From positions 3,472,001 to 3,536,000 of the forward strand of contig CM061223.1 of assembly GCA_030844895.1 (NCBI GenBank): 64,000 bases of DNA, in the 5' to 3' direction. Source of the DNA: Ambrosia x helenae (lineage: Eukaryota > Streptophyta > Magnoliopsida > Asterales > Asteraceae). Of this stretch, positions 1-11,135 are shown one piece after another. The position numbers and the translations under genes are program-made. The notes beneath the pieces are model-generated. The model saw nothing but the letters and a program-made list of their open reading frames with translations, ran no database searches and was not told where the DNA came from. The stretch's first letter is position 1; each line of letters begins with the position of its first letter.

Positions 1-29
1 CCGAAGTCTCGGGTCAAGCTTCGCCACTG
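1..29 (-). repeat. Terminus of a hAT-like MITE (truncated by window edge)
   Basis: Read on the minus strand this begins CAGTGGCGAAGCTTGACC, the same terminus as the complete 168-bp MITE at 43615-43782. Only the end of the element is in the window. It lies in the intron left of the first visible ARG1 exon. Confidence 0.6.
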
Positions 30-299
30 TTAATATATCTTAACATATTTTCAAAAAACACCTCAATTTGTGTGTGTGTATATATAAAATACGTATAAAA
101 AATACTAAAACGCCTAATTTCGTTTAGTCCCGACCAGTCTCTAGGCTGGACCTCACCGCCCGCCTAGCGTCTCCTGCAACATTGGTCAATGTTAGTTGGT
201 GCATGATTTATGAAAGCTTAGAATAATTAAGAACTATAATGGGAGCTGCGGCGGCGTTAGATTGCGTGTATAAATGTTATTAATGTTAGTTAAATACAG

Positions 300-3024
300 G
301 TATCACCCTGACAAAAATGCTAGTAATCCTGAAGCCTCAGAACTATTCAAAGAGGTTGCATATTCTTACAACATTTTATCCGATCCGGAAAAAAGAAGGC
401 AGTATGATAGTTCAGGGTTTGAGGTAGTCTTTTTAGAATAAATATTATGTGAATACGTATATTTCGGGTTTCTATAATATATATTTCATTTCATTACATT
501 TAAATTAACTGAATAGGCTATTGACGCGGAAGGCATGGATATGGAAATCGATTTATCAAACCTTGGAACCGTGAATACGATGTTCGCAGCGCTATTCAGG
601 TATTCTTAAGAAAAAAAAGTGTTGTTTTGAATTCCCTTTTCCTCAAATATTCATTCGTTTGCTATCTTTTTCTTTGTTTGAATTTTAAGTAAGCTTGGAG
701 TTCCTATCAAAACAACCATTTCAGCGAATGTTCTTGAAGAGGCGTTAAGTGGAACCGTCACCATCAGACCCCTTCCGTTAGGAACTTCAGTTAGTGGAAA
801 GGTGTGTTTTTATGTGTTGCAAAATCATATTTTTATCGAATGTATTACATAACTCGAATTAAATTAAATTTCAGGTCGAGAAACAATGTGCGCATTTTTT
901 TGGCGTTACGATAAGTGAAGAACAAGCTCAGTCTGGAATTGTTGTTAGAGTTACTTCAGCTGCACAAAGCAAATTTAAGGTACTTCAGATATTCAGAATA
1001 TATTTATATATTTAATCATATTATTTTGTTAAATACTACGGTGTGCACATATAATGTATATATGTGTGGCCCTCGGGGGGCAAAAGTAAAGTTGCACTAG
1101 TTTTAACGTTATTTTACTAATTTCGTGAAAATAACGTTAAAAACGACGGACGGTTAATCATGCATCATGTGGTGGCGTTGATAGCCAAAAGACAAAGGGG
1201 TACATGCACCGATCGGGTTTGTCCCGATTGCTAAGTGTTTTGTGCCTTATGTCCAAGGCTTGATACCAAACCACATCGAGCCGGGGGGTCTCACTGGAAG
1301 CAGCCTCTCTATTCTTAGGGGTAGAGGTAAGGTTGTCTACATCTTACCCTCCTCAGACCCTACCTTAGCTTTGCTATAGGTGGGATTAACTGAGTATGAT
1401 GATGATGATTTTGTTAAATACTAATTTGTATGTTAATTAACTTTGCAGCTTCTTTATTTTGAGCAAGATTACGGTGGTGGATATAGTCTTGCGCTGCAGG
1501 TAATTCCGTTTTTTATTATCACCAACCATTTTTTTTTATTTCTAAGTTTCTTTTTTTCAAAATTAACATCATGTTAGCGTTTGATGGTCGCTTATGCCAT
1601 CATCTCATGCAGGAAGATTGTGATAAGGCGAGTAAGGTGACATCAGCTGGGATGTATTTCTTGCATTTTCAAGTATACCGAATGGATTCAGTTGTTAATT
1701 CTGTAAGCATCCACCAACATTTTTAATACATTTTATAACAAGAAGTCATTTCTATATTGCAATTGATAAAATTACAAAATGAAATGTGTAGTTAGCAATG
1801 GCTAAGGACCCCGAAGCGGCTTTCTTTAAAAAGTTGGAAGGTCTTCAACCGTGTGAGGTCTCAGAACTAAAGCCTGGCACTCACATATTCGCTGTTTATG
1901 GTTAGAAACTCTATATGTTTTTCTACTTTGATTATTTCTTGGGGTTTTATCGTTTATGGTGAATATTAATTTTTTGGTTTTATGCAGGAGACAATTTTTT
2001 TAAAACGGCATCATATACAATAGAAGCGATCTGTGCGAATTCATACGAGGATACGACTCATAAACTCAAGGATATTGAGCAGCAAATTTTGAGAAAAAGA
2101 ACCGAGCTACGTCAGTTTGAGACAGAATACAGACAGGCATAGTTTTGACTCGTTTACTTATGAATGGGTTGGGTCAAGTAAAAAATGGGTTAAAAGAGTA
2201 AAGGGTTGAAAGTCGCCAAAAGTATATTTTACTGCATACCTCTGAAACCTTTTTATTCAAAAATTTTATATTATGACTACTATACTCGCACCGTATTTGT
2301 AAACATAATCATTAGTTTTTTTTTTTTTTAATAAGATTTATATTCAACATTTCTTAAACTTGTCAGGTTACATCAAAATAGAAGGTAGGCGGGCAACAAG
2401 CTGCGCCGCCACCCCTTTCTGAATTGCGAACATCCAGGCCCATTTTGACTTTTGACTAGCACTAGAAAATGAAATATAGACCAGATTGAATTTGGGACCG
2501 ATTTGACCCGTTATCTGATCTATACTCTATATATGGATTCGGCTCAATAAAACCTTTCAGCCAGTATATTAGATGACTGAAATACAATGTTATGTTTATG
2601 TTCTGAGTGTTTCTTGTTTAATATTCATGCAGGCTTTGGCCCGATTTCAAGAAGTGACCAATAGATACAGCCAGGAAAAACAGAATGTATGTGCTATATC
2701 ATATGTTTATCACAAACATAATTACCAAAAAAAAAAAAAATTATTAATTTATATAATTCTAAAAGTTTTTCTATTTTTTTATGGTGACAAATATTACAGG
2801 TAGACGAGCTTCTAAAACAACGAGAAAATATCCAGTCATCGTTTACTGTTGGTAGATCTTTGGTTGGTGGCGGGATTAGTAATAATAATGGCGGCAGTGA
2901 CAGCAAAATTCCTTGCAGTGATGGTGAAAACAGCCACAGTCCTAAGGAAGAAGGAACATCGGATCCCAAAAGTAAGAAAAAATGGTTCAATCTTAACCTC
3001 AAAGGCGAAAAAAAATCCGGTTGA
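300..3024 (+). CDS. ARG1: DnaJ-domain protein, ARG1 / DnaJ15 family (3' ten exons; 5' end outside window)
   Basis: Spliced exons: 300-423, 517-599, 690-801, 875-979, 1449-1499, 1613-1702, 1792-1900, 1988-2136, 2633-2686, 2800-3024 (TGA 3022-3024). They join in one open frame of about 366 residues; the plant family is about 410, so about 45 N-terminal residues lie left of the window. The first exon opens inside the J domain with the HPD motif (304-312) and ends with DPEKRRQYD. Then come the conserved SNLGTVNTMFAALF block, a long central domain unique to the family (VEKQCAHFFGVTI, GMYFLHFQVYRMD, HIFAVYGDNFFKTASYTIEA), a predicted coiled coil (1988-2860) and the lysine-rich end KKKWFNLNLKG. In Arabidopsis ARG1 is a peripheral-membrane J protein acting in root and hypocotyl gravity signalling with auxin redistribution. 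All introns are GT-AG except 2137-2632, which requires a GC donor. Introns carry MITE, SINE and possible LINE fragments. No frameshift was seen, so the gene is probably functional. Confidence 0.93.
1039..1407 (+). mobile_element. Au-like SINE inserted in ARG1 intron (copy 1)
   Basis: A 369-bp insertion flanked by perfect 16-bp TSDs (1023-1038 and 1408-1423, ATTTTGTTAAATACTA). The 3' part (GGTAGGGTCTGAGGAGGGTAAGATG on the complement) matches what I know of plant Au SINEs, and the element ends in a short (GAT)n tail in place of poly-A. A second copy lies at 34031-34417 on the opposite strand. This copy lacks the first 13 bp of that one. It sits in sense orientation in the 980-1448 intron and does not touch the splice sites. 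Confidence 0.85.
2137..2632 (+). other. GC-AG intron of ARG1
   Basis: The upstream exon ends CAG at 2136 and the intron starts GCATAG; the acceptor is TGCAG at 2628-2632. Only this junction keeps the conserved residues (FETEYRQ then ALARFQEV) in frame. Read-through would stop at once (GCA TAG). No GT near 2136 keeps the frame. The donor is a weak GC site, since positions +3 to +6 are ATAG and not AAGT. Confidence 0.75.
2316..2430 (-). repeat. Possible 5'-truncated LINE 3' end in the GC-AG intron
   Basis: A poly-T run (2316-2330) is followed by sequence with the look of a LINE 3' untranslated region read backwards (AATAAGATTTATATTC, then a GC-rich block GGCGGGCAACAAGC). I could not find TSDs, so this is tentative. 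Confidence 0.3.
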
Positions 3025-3474
3025 CCACATGCGTAATGGGCTTATATTCAGGGTGTGAATCTTGTTGTGTTATGTTCATATTCATTATGGTTTGGTAGTC
3101 ATCAAAATCCAAAATTGTTTCAAAAGATTGTTGGGATGTTGTAGACTTGTAGTAGCTATATTTGTTTTGTTTGATTAATTAATTTGATTATTTTTTAAAT
3201 GTAGGATAGGCTATTATTTCTCAAATCTATTGTTCTGTTATTTGATGGTTTGTGTTCAACTGTAAATATGTGATCAGTTATAGGAATGCTCAGAGTAACA
3301 GTCCATGGTGTGGCGCGCGCCCTAGAATTCATCATACTCTATGCGTGATTGTTCCTGCGAACTTGCGGAAGACTTGGTTTTTGTCTGTTTTTCGGAGCAC
3401 TACCTGTGGGTAGTATGGCTGCAGTGGTTGATGGCCGCAGTTGAGTTATTTTGGGCGGCAGCAAAAAGGAGGTT
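3025..3474 (+). other. 3' flank of ARG1 (UTR and downstream DNA)
   Basis: T-rich DNA after the ARG1 stop, consistent with a 3' UTR up to about 3300. There is no clear AATAAA signal and no further coding potential. Confidence 0.4.
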
Positions 3475-4093
3475 TGTTTTTTCGGATCAAGACATCACTA
3501 AAGAAACACCAACCCAATAACACTCGACTAATAGTAATAACAATAGTAATAACAATAGTGATGAATGAATAAATACGAAGAGATTATATCGATATGTGTG
3601 AGCACAATTATAAGGATTACAGACGAGTATTACAAGGATAATATTTCGACCAATCTTTCTAACAAAACTTAGAGTAGTATAATGTGTGTGTTTTGCTACG
3701 TGAGAAGCCGGCCCATTCTTCATGGAATGAAGGGGTATTTATAGTATGCACGGGTCAGCCTCAGGTGTTGGTAATGATTGACAGATCATTCGCGCGAGCC
3801 CCACAGGTGAGGCCGTTGAGGAATTGTTGCTATCCCTCTCTGATTGGCCGGTCGTGCTCCCAGTCGTCCTTTCTTTCCTTGATGATGGCAGGAGATCATG
3901 GAGTAGGAAATGAACGCTTGTGACTGGTCAGACGTCCTTTTCATCCTCTCCGTGTAGCTGTCACGTACTAGGTGTCGTGCGGGCTCCTTAGAAGGTTCCA
4001 TTGGATGTTCCTTCAAGATTTTCATGTGCATAAGTCATTATGCGGGAAGTGCGCACGCGCGTACCTATACATATCTCTTCAATCACAAAGGTG
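3475..4093 (-). repeat. LTR-like or promoter-like repeat, minus strand (unresolved)
   Basis: More GC-rich than its surroundings. On the minus strand a TATA box (CTATAAATACCCC, about 3732-3745) is followed by a leader-like stretch rich in TTA/TTG repeats. The organisation resembles an LTR U3-R-U5, but I could not define both ends or a clean TSD. No protein is recognisable. Confidence 0.3.
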
Positions 4094-7000
4094 GCTTGGG
4101 TGACGGTTCTGCATTAGAGATTATTTTTGCATGGGTTTGTCTGTTTGTTTATTTATGTATGTTCGTTTTCCTTTTGGTTTTCTAACTGCTGGCTAGAAAT
4201 GCTGTCGTGTCTTGTACATTTGGTTTGGTTCCGTGATATATTTATACTTTCCTCTCTTTTAAAAAGAATAAATAAATAAAAAATAAAAATAAAATAAAAA
4301 GACATCTTGCATGATCAAAATGTTTTATAGTGTCTCAATAAAAAAATTAGCTTAAAAGACACAAATCCAAATTTAGCAAGATTTTCTGTAATTTGGTATC
4401 TTAAAGAGTTGTTCTTATCTCAAAACTATAAAGAAAAGTTTAACAAAAGCATCTAATTTACCTTCACATCCCATTCTCTAATTTAGAGATATGGTTTAGC
4501 CGTTTAGGGAAGTAAAACTCCTCTATTTGTAGAGACCCAAAGTCAAATCTCTATAAATTATTGTGACTATGAAAATGAGAAAAATGATAAAAATTAGTAT
4601 TTATGAGTATGATAAAGATAGAGATAGAGAATGTGATAAGAGATGGCCAAAAAAAAAAAAAAAAAAAAAAAACAGAGAAAAATTAGCATAGTAAGAATTC
4701 TTTTGCCCATGTCATCGTGTTTCGGTTTTAAATTTCTATCAATTCAATTTATAGATTTCATTTGGTCATGTCAGATCATCAAAATTAAAGTAATAAATTA
4801 TATAAATAAATAAATAAATAAATAACAGTGTTATTAAAAAAGAAAAAAAAACGTTTAGTAATTGTTGTATTCGAGTTTTTTCCTTCTTTGACAATTTTTC
4901 TACTTCTTTATCAAAAAAAAAAAAAAGTTCTTAAATAATTCTTTTTTCACATTAACAAAGTCCAAAAGAAAGTTGTCTTTTAATCAGGTGAGTCATGAGT
5001 GTGTGTGAGATGTTTCAGTTGTAATGGGTTGGACTTCTAACTGGGCTTGGAACCTTGGACTACTGAATATATATTTTCGGCTAGAATCCTAAACAAACAT
5101 TTTCATTGGGTTAGACATAAACTTTCATTGGGCTAAACTTGTAAATTTTTATTTTTATTTTCATCTTACTAAATTAGTTTGTCACGACTATCGTTTATAT
5201 ATTATCTTCTGAAAATATACGATGTCACTAGATCGTTTAGATACCAATGTCACATGCCACCAAATTAACCTGCGAGTGAATTTGTAATTTAAGAATAGAC
5301 AATCTTGTTATTAACATATATCATTATAGTATGTATTGAAATACCAAACATGCATCTCTAATAACTTTTCTAGTATTATGTTACCTCTTGACATATTTTT
5401 AATTAATATATAATAATTATTATATTACTATGATTATTGTATTTTCTTTTCAAATGGTATCGCAAGTTCACCGCAACGGTCACAACCTAACACACCACCG
5501 TTCACCACCCAAATCAGTCATTATTAGTTGACCATCCCCCTTTGCCGCCAGACCATCATCGCAACCCCAATTGAATCATTTGTGATTCCTGTCTAGTTTT
5601 CATTTCTCTATTCTTAATTTTATGTCATTTTATATGTTTCAGCTGCGAATTTTTTTTTTTGTAAAGCTAATTTCATTCACAAAAACGGCCAAAGGCCAAC
5701 CTCAAAGAAAGACGACCCCGGCACAAACAACGATTACAGTCAATTTAATAAACAATATTCCACATTAATAAAGTATTATAAGAAAAAAATCTTATTAAGT
5801 ATATTAAATGTTGTCAATCATGAACAACTTGTAACTAAACTATTCAAATGAAAAATGCCATTTTAGGTTATCTAGTACAAACCGTAGCTAGGTTAGACAT
5901 GCATAAAATATAAAATGGAATAAACAATTCGATCCATAATTTAAGCATAAAGTAATTTTAATTAAAACAAGTACCTAAGGTCGACACACAAACGCACTAA
6001 AGTGGTTGGGTGATGATTCTTAAGAACCAATCTTGACTAATGTTGAACACAAATGAAAAGTCTTTGGATCTTATACCTAATCTTTATGAGACACATGCTT
6101 CCAAAACTAAACTTGTAGGAATCTTTTATCATAAACCCTTTTAAAAATAAATTAGTAAAAGAAACAAAAAAAAGTAGTTCAATACATCATGCAAGAACAT
6201 GCATGCATGTATATAGAGATTACAGGTGTTTGATATACCAATTAAGTTCCCAAAAAAAGTATATATTAAATAGATGTGCATTGGGTATACTTATATTTTA
6301 AACATGATTTGTAGTGGTTTAGATTTCTCTTTGTTTGGTCATTGTTGGTATCTTGAAAATGTGGTATTATTTGTTAACATATGCCCCTAGTCTTTATGTC
6401 GGAACCATTGTTTTAAAAATCGGTTTTTAAACCATACCAGATTAGGCTCATAAATGGTTTAATCTGGCTATATTGGGTGATTCTACCAGATTGACTAGTT
6501 AACCCTATAATTTTATAAAATACAACTTCAACTCAAAAAACTAATACAATAGTAAATGATTTTATAATTAAAAAAAATCAAACGTGAATCCATGATAAAA
6601 AAATAATAATTCAAAAGTACTAGATTTGTCAATAAAGTTTTTTTTATATATAAAGGGTATAATAGGTTTATGCCATTGAGTGTTGAATGCATCAAGTTCA
6701 TAATTGCTTAAAAGATAAAATTCATTATCATCCTCATACTCGTCAACAAAGTATAACTATTTTCGTTGTCTGCAATCATTAATAAGAAGTTTTAGTCACC
6801 AATAATCATAATATATGAAAATTACGTAAGAGAAGTAACATATATAACAAATAACCTTGTGTTTAAGAAACCGGTTCAAAGTTTAACCTTGTGCTGGTAT
6901 CGGTATAAACTGGAATTTACCGGCGGTTCAAATCCTTTACCGTTTCCCCAAATTATCAGACTAATTCATGCCAGCCAAGACACTGATAGACGGTATAACC

Positions 7001-7729
7001 GATTCAACCGGCCAGTACAAACCGGTTTGGTCGAAACTCAGTTACCATTTAATGATCATTAGAGACATAACAGGGCATATTCTCTACTCAAAAGTGTAGC
7101 CTTTGGATTTTGAAAAAAAAAAATTTTTTTGGGGAAATGATTGGGAATTAAAAGGGTTTGAGTAAACAAAAAAAAAAAAAACTAACTCTAAATCATTGAA
7201 TGTTTCTATTTTGGTAAACTTATTTTACAAGATTAAAAATAAATGAGAAGGGTAAGAAAAGTACAAAAAAAAATATAATGGATTACGAAATATAACATAA
7301 TTGGTCTTAATACAACACAATGTAGAGAAATATAACACATCGTCGATGAAAAAAGACACACCGAGTCGCAAAAATAACACAAAGACGGAAAAAAACCAAT
7401 GCCACATAAAAATACAAAATGATATAACACAAATTCTAAAAATGAGAAGCTAAAAATCCAAATAAATAAAAACCTAAAAACTAAGATCGTATAGTTCGAT
7501 AATACGGTTTCAATGCCGATTGAATGAGCTCAATCAGAGTCGTTTAATATCATTCTCACGACTTCCTATTTTTTCACTATGTATTTAATCTTAACCCGCT
7601 TTTTATTAATAGTTCATATTATTAACAAAAGAAAATATCTTTTACTTAAAAATATGTATATACATAGATGGTCTTGTTTAAATTTTTTATATGTTTGAAA
7701 CGTTTACCTCACACACATCTATCTATCTA
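4094..7729. other. AT-rich intergenic DNA, no gene seen
   Basis: No credible ORF. Contains a poly-A run (4649-4671), an (AATA)n run (about 4800-4823), and a degenerate repeat around 6400-7060 with several ACCGGTT-type motifs that partly pair head to head. It looks like old repeat remains. Confidence 0.5.
5650..5735 (-). repeat. Possible truncated LINE 3' end
   Basis: A poly-T run (5650-5660) is followed by TAATTTCATTCACAAAAACGG, similar in layout to the 3' end of the LINE at 45229 (poly-T, then AACTTCATTAAACC). No TSD was found. Confidence 0.35.
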
Positions 7730-8913
7730 TCTATATATATAAAAGAAAACGTATATGCTGACGTGGCGTGCAATGGAGGCCTCAACCTCCCTTTGAGAGT
7801 GCCACGTGGCATCATAATTGAAAAATTTTAGTGTTTTTGAACTATTTCCTTTTTTAATTAAAAAAAAAGATAAACATAAAACCCTAAATTAAATTGAGTT
7901 ATATAGCCCAGTGGCCAAAGGAATTGTAATAAGGTTTAGGAAATAGGAATTGAAAGGAGTGGGGTTCGAGTCTTGTAAAAAGTTTGCATTTCAAAAAAAA
8001 AAATTAAATTGAGTTATTTTAGGAAAAAAAGAATTTAAAAATAAATTTAAAATTTTCTCTCTCATGTATCCTTCCATAATTTTTAAACGTTTATATCTTT
8101 TATATACGGGATTTTTTAAAGAAAAAAATTACACCAAATTAACGAGCGTTTTATTATCTTTCCAACGAGTACTATAGTCCTATATAAAAAACGGAGAAAA
8201 ATCGACTATTTTTTGTGGGGTTTCGTTCATACAGGAAAAAAACACACAAAGTGTTCATGTTATTCATTAATCATGTTTTTTCTTTTAAACCAGGTTCTTA
8301 TCTACGATGTTGAAAATCAGCCCAATCGCCATGTTATCATTGATATTTTACTAGGTATACTTCATCGAGAGAAGTTAGGAGAAAGAATCGCGCAACACTG
8401 CAACAAATGGTGTCACCTTATAGCAAGGTTATTTTTTTATTTATCGAATTACAAGAGTAATAATTATTACTATTAGTATTAGTATTATTAGAATGGTTAT
8501 ATTTTTCAACCCCGGGACGCTCCCGGAAAGAATTGATAGTTGCTGACGTGGCGTTCAATGGTGGCCTCAACCATCTCTTGATTATGCCACGTGGCATAAT
8601 GAGATGCAATGATTACAACTTCCAACTTAAGTGTTTGTTTAGTTGATTAGGTTAGGAATTATAAGAGCCATTAGAATGTGAGAAATTAGAGAGATGTGAT
8701 TAGTTTTTTAATAGTTGCAGCTTACATAAGTGATTCTTTAGATGATTACTGATTAGGTTTTAGATTAGGGAATATGAGTTATTACTGATTAGAATACTAT
8801 GAACATGCAATGATTGAGAGATTTTGTGGTTAGTTAACTTGAGCCATTTGCAATAGATTATCACGTAAAATTAAATTTTTCAACCCCGAAACCCTCCCGA
8901 GGTAATCAGCTAG
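7730..8913 (+). mobile_element. Short non-autonomous Helitron
   Basis: Starts TCTATATATATAAAAG after an A (7729) and ends CAGCTAG before a T (8914), giving the 5'-TC...CTAG-3' ends and A/T insertion dinucleotide expected of Helitrons. A GC-rich sequence with a short stem (8881-8902) precedes the 3' end. It carries no Rep/helicase ORF. Inside, 8503-8540 looks like a second Helitron 3' end, and a GCTGACGTGGCG block occurs twice (about 7756 and 8541), so two related copies may be fused. Confidence 0.6.
7903..8000 (+). mobile_element. tRNA-derived SINE with 17-bp TSD
   Basis: The body is about 98 bp with a pol III box A-like (TAGCCCAGTGGCCAAAGG) and box B-like (GGGGTTCGAGTCTTG) motif and a short oligo-A tail. 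Perfect 17-bp TSDs (AAATTAAATTGAGTTAT) lie at 7886-7902 and 8001-8017. It is nested in the Helitron at 7730-8913. Confidence 0.85.
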
Positions 8914-9053
8914 TGTATGCATGTATAAAAGGCGGGTTAAATGTGTGTGTATTATTATATATATACACACATTATAGAACAACGTATTACACAGGTGAAA
9001 TAAAAGGAAATGTATGACGTAACTAAAAAATGATAAATACCATACAATAATTG

Positions 9054-9178
9054 TTTTTTTTAAGGTTAATTTCTTTTTAATCCTGTGGTCTGTGGGACTT
9101 GAACCCAAGACGTTTCACAACCTAGGTGTTTTAAAAGCTTTGCCTTTGCCATTGCCAATGGACCACCACCCCATTGGT
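9054..9178 (-). mobile_element. tRNA-derived SINE with 14-bp TSD
   Basis: On the minus strand there is a box A-like motif (GTGGTCCATTGGCAATGG), a box B-like motif (GGGTTCAAGTCCC) and an A-rich tail (poly-T at 9054-9061 on +). Perfect TSDs CCATACAATAATTG lie at 9040-9053 and 9179-9192. Confidence 0.85.
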
Positions 9179-9213
9179 CCATACAATAATTGGTTAAAGG
9201 CATCCATAATCAT

Positions 9214-9865
9214 AGAAGAAGAAGAAGAAGAAGAAGAAGAAGAAGAAAAGAAGAAGAAGAAGAAGAAGAAGAAGAAGAAGAAGAAGAAGAAGAAAAAAAG
9301 AAAAAAGAAGAAGAAGAAGAAAAGAAAAAGAAGAAAAAAAAGAAGAAGAAGAAGAAGAAAGAAGAAAGAAGAAGAAGAAGAAGAAGAAGAAGAAGAAGAA
9401 GAAGAAGAAGAAGAAGAAGAAGAAGAAGAAAGAAGAAGAAGAAGAAGAAGAAGAAGAAGAAGAAGAAGAAGAAGAAGAAGAAGAAGAAGAAGAAGAAGAA
9501 GAAGAAGAAGAAGAAGAAGAAGAAGAAGAAGAAGAAGAAGAAGAAGAAGAAGAAGAAGAAGAAGAAGAAGAAGAAGAAGAAGAAGAAGAAGAAGAAGAAG
9601 AAGAAGAAGAAGAAGAAGAAGAAGAAGAAGAAGAAGAAGAAGAAGAAGAAGAAGAAGAAGAAGAAGAAGAAGAAGAAGAAGAAGAAGAAGAAGAAGAAGA
9701 AGAAGAAGAAGAAGAAGAAGAAGAAGAAGAAGAAGAAGAAGAAGAAGAAGAAGAAGAAGAAGAAGAAGAAGAAGAAGAAGAAGAAGAAGAAGAAGAAGAA
9801 GAAGAAGAAGAAGAAGAAGAAGAAGAAGAAGAAGAAGAAGAAGAAGAAGAAGAAGAAGAAGAAGA
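9214..9865 (+). repeat. GAA trinucleotide repeat, 652-bp homopurine tract
   Basis: Every base from 9214 to 9865 is A or G on the plus strand. The first 220 bp are interrupted by extra A or G bases. From about 9431 the tract is pure GAA/AAG, roughly 145 units. The long open frames here (poly-Glu, Lys, Arg, Leu, Ser) are by-products of the repeat and not genes. Long GAA/TTC tracts can form triplexes and are length-unstable. Confidence 0.97.
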
Positions 9866-10037
9866 TTTCTTTCTTTCAAATAAATATAATAATTTTGGAA
9901 TAAATTTACAAAACCAAGAGACCAATATTTTAAAGATAACTACAAAGTTACAAAATGATACTATAATACTGGTAAAACATAAACATTATCTTGAGCATAG
10001 ATTTCATCAAATTGTTTCACTTTGATACTATGTTTTC

Positions 10038-10041
10038 ATTA

Positions 10042-10079
<38 letters not shown>

Positions 10080-10080
10080 T
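10038..10080 (+). repeat. (ATT)n microsatellite
   Basis: About thirteen ATT units with one early TTG interruption. Confidence 0.9.
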
Positions 10081-11135
10081 TTGCACAAAATAGTAAAGTT
10101 TAAATTTTATTTAAAATAAGCACAAAGGAAAAAAAAAAACCCAAATACACAAAGGCAGTTTGCCATTCGAATAGCACTCAAGATTGTATCAAGTCTAGAA
10201 TGATACAACTAACACTACATCTTGATAGATCGAGAGTTTTATAGAAGTACTCTCCTAAATGAATCATCTGTCATGATAAAGGGAAAAAAAAAACTGAAAG
10301 CGTCACGTCACGTCAGACTTGGGGTCTGCCCCATACACATTATTTTTCATTAAAAGATCCGCCATTTCAAGTCCAATACTCATTTTTCAACATAAGCACC
10401 AGACTTTGGGGACTTGAAGATGTAAGATTCGAAAAAGACCTTTGGACTTCGGGAATTTGTTACGCTTATAATATTATATTGATTGGTTATCTTGAACTAA
10501 TCCATTGGCAAGGTTCAGTGTTAAGAAGCTAGTTCCACGCCTACTGGACCAGTGCCTTGTAGAGAAAACCTTTAACTGGACTTGGCCAACTAAGGTTAAA
10601 GGCCAATGGATGGTCTATGGACTCCCTATATAAAGAGGTCTTTACCTCAATTATTGGGCATGACATGAACAACCATTTTTTATTGGGCATGACATGAACA
10701 CCCATTTTTTGTTACGGGATTAGGAGAACCCTCTCCTCTTGTGTTTCTCTAGTCCAATTTTTTCTCTTATGATTAAAGATCTAGACCCAGAAAAACAAAG
10801 TGCACTCTCATCTTCACCTTCACAATGATGGTTTAAACTTGCCCAGTCCACCGGTGTAAGTTTTTGGATCTTCACTCACCATATACTTTGTATTCGTCTT
10901 TCGGATCGTTAATGTGGACTTGATTATCCTTGATATATATGACTTATTGCTTGGCTTGATTCCTCGTTTGTCGTGATGATTTGTTGATTTTGTAAATGAT
11001 GAGTTGTATGTAGCATATGCACAATTATTATTAAACAAACTTATCTAACATAATATCATCATAGAAAGGTTATAATTCCTAATGAATTTTGTATTAAATT
11101 TTTTTATTAGAATCATGTGTCATGTTTGCACATAA
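10081..11135 (+). other. No gene; promoter/LTR-like stretch with a duplicated 29-mer
   Basis: A TATA box (CCCTATATAAAGAGG, about 10624-10638) is followed by two tandem 29-bp units (10652-10680, 10681-10709; one mismatch) and a pyrimidine-rich leader. It resembles the U3-R part of a copia LTR, but no ends or TSD could be fixed. No ORF. Confidence 0.35.

Noticed and set aside
1169..1400. Possible alternative ARG1 exon in the 980-1448 intron
   Set aside because: The sequence is the SINE body; no splice-compatible frame continues the protein.
3684..4031. Overlapping ORFs on both strands at 3684-4031
   Set aside because: No recognisable domain; the region has LTR/promoter features.
6859..7062. 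ORF with many CCGGTT codons
   Set aside because: Part of a degenerate non-coding repeat; no homology recognised.
9092..9925. Long ORFs of poly-Glu, Lys, Arg, Leu and Ser on both strands
   Set aside because: They are translations of the GAA/TTC microsatellite, with flanks belonging to a SINE; no codon bias or homology.
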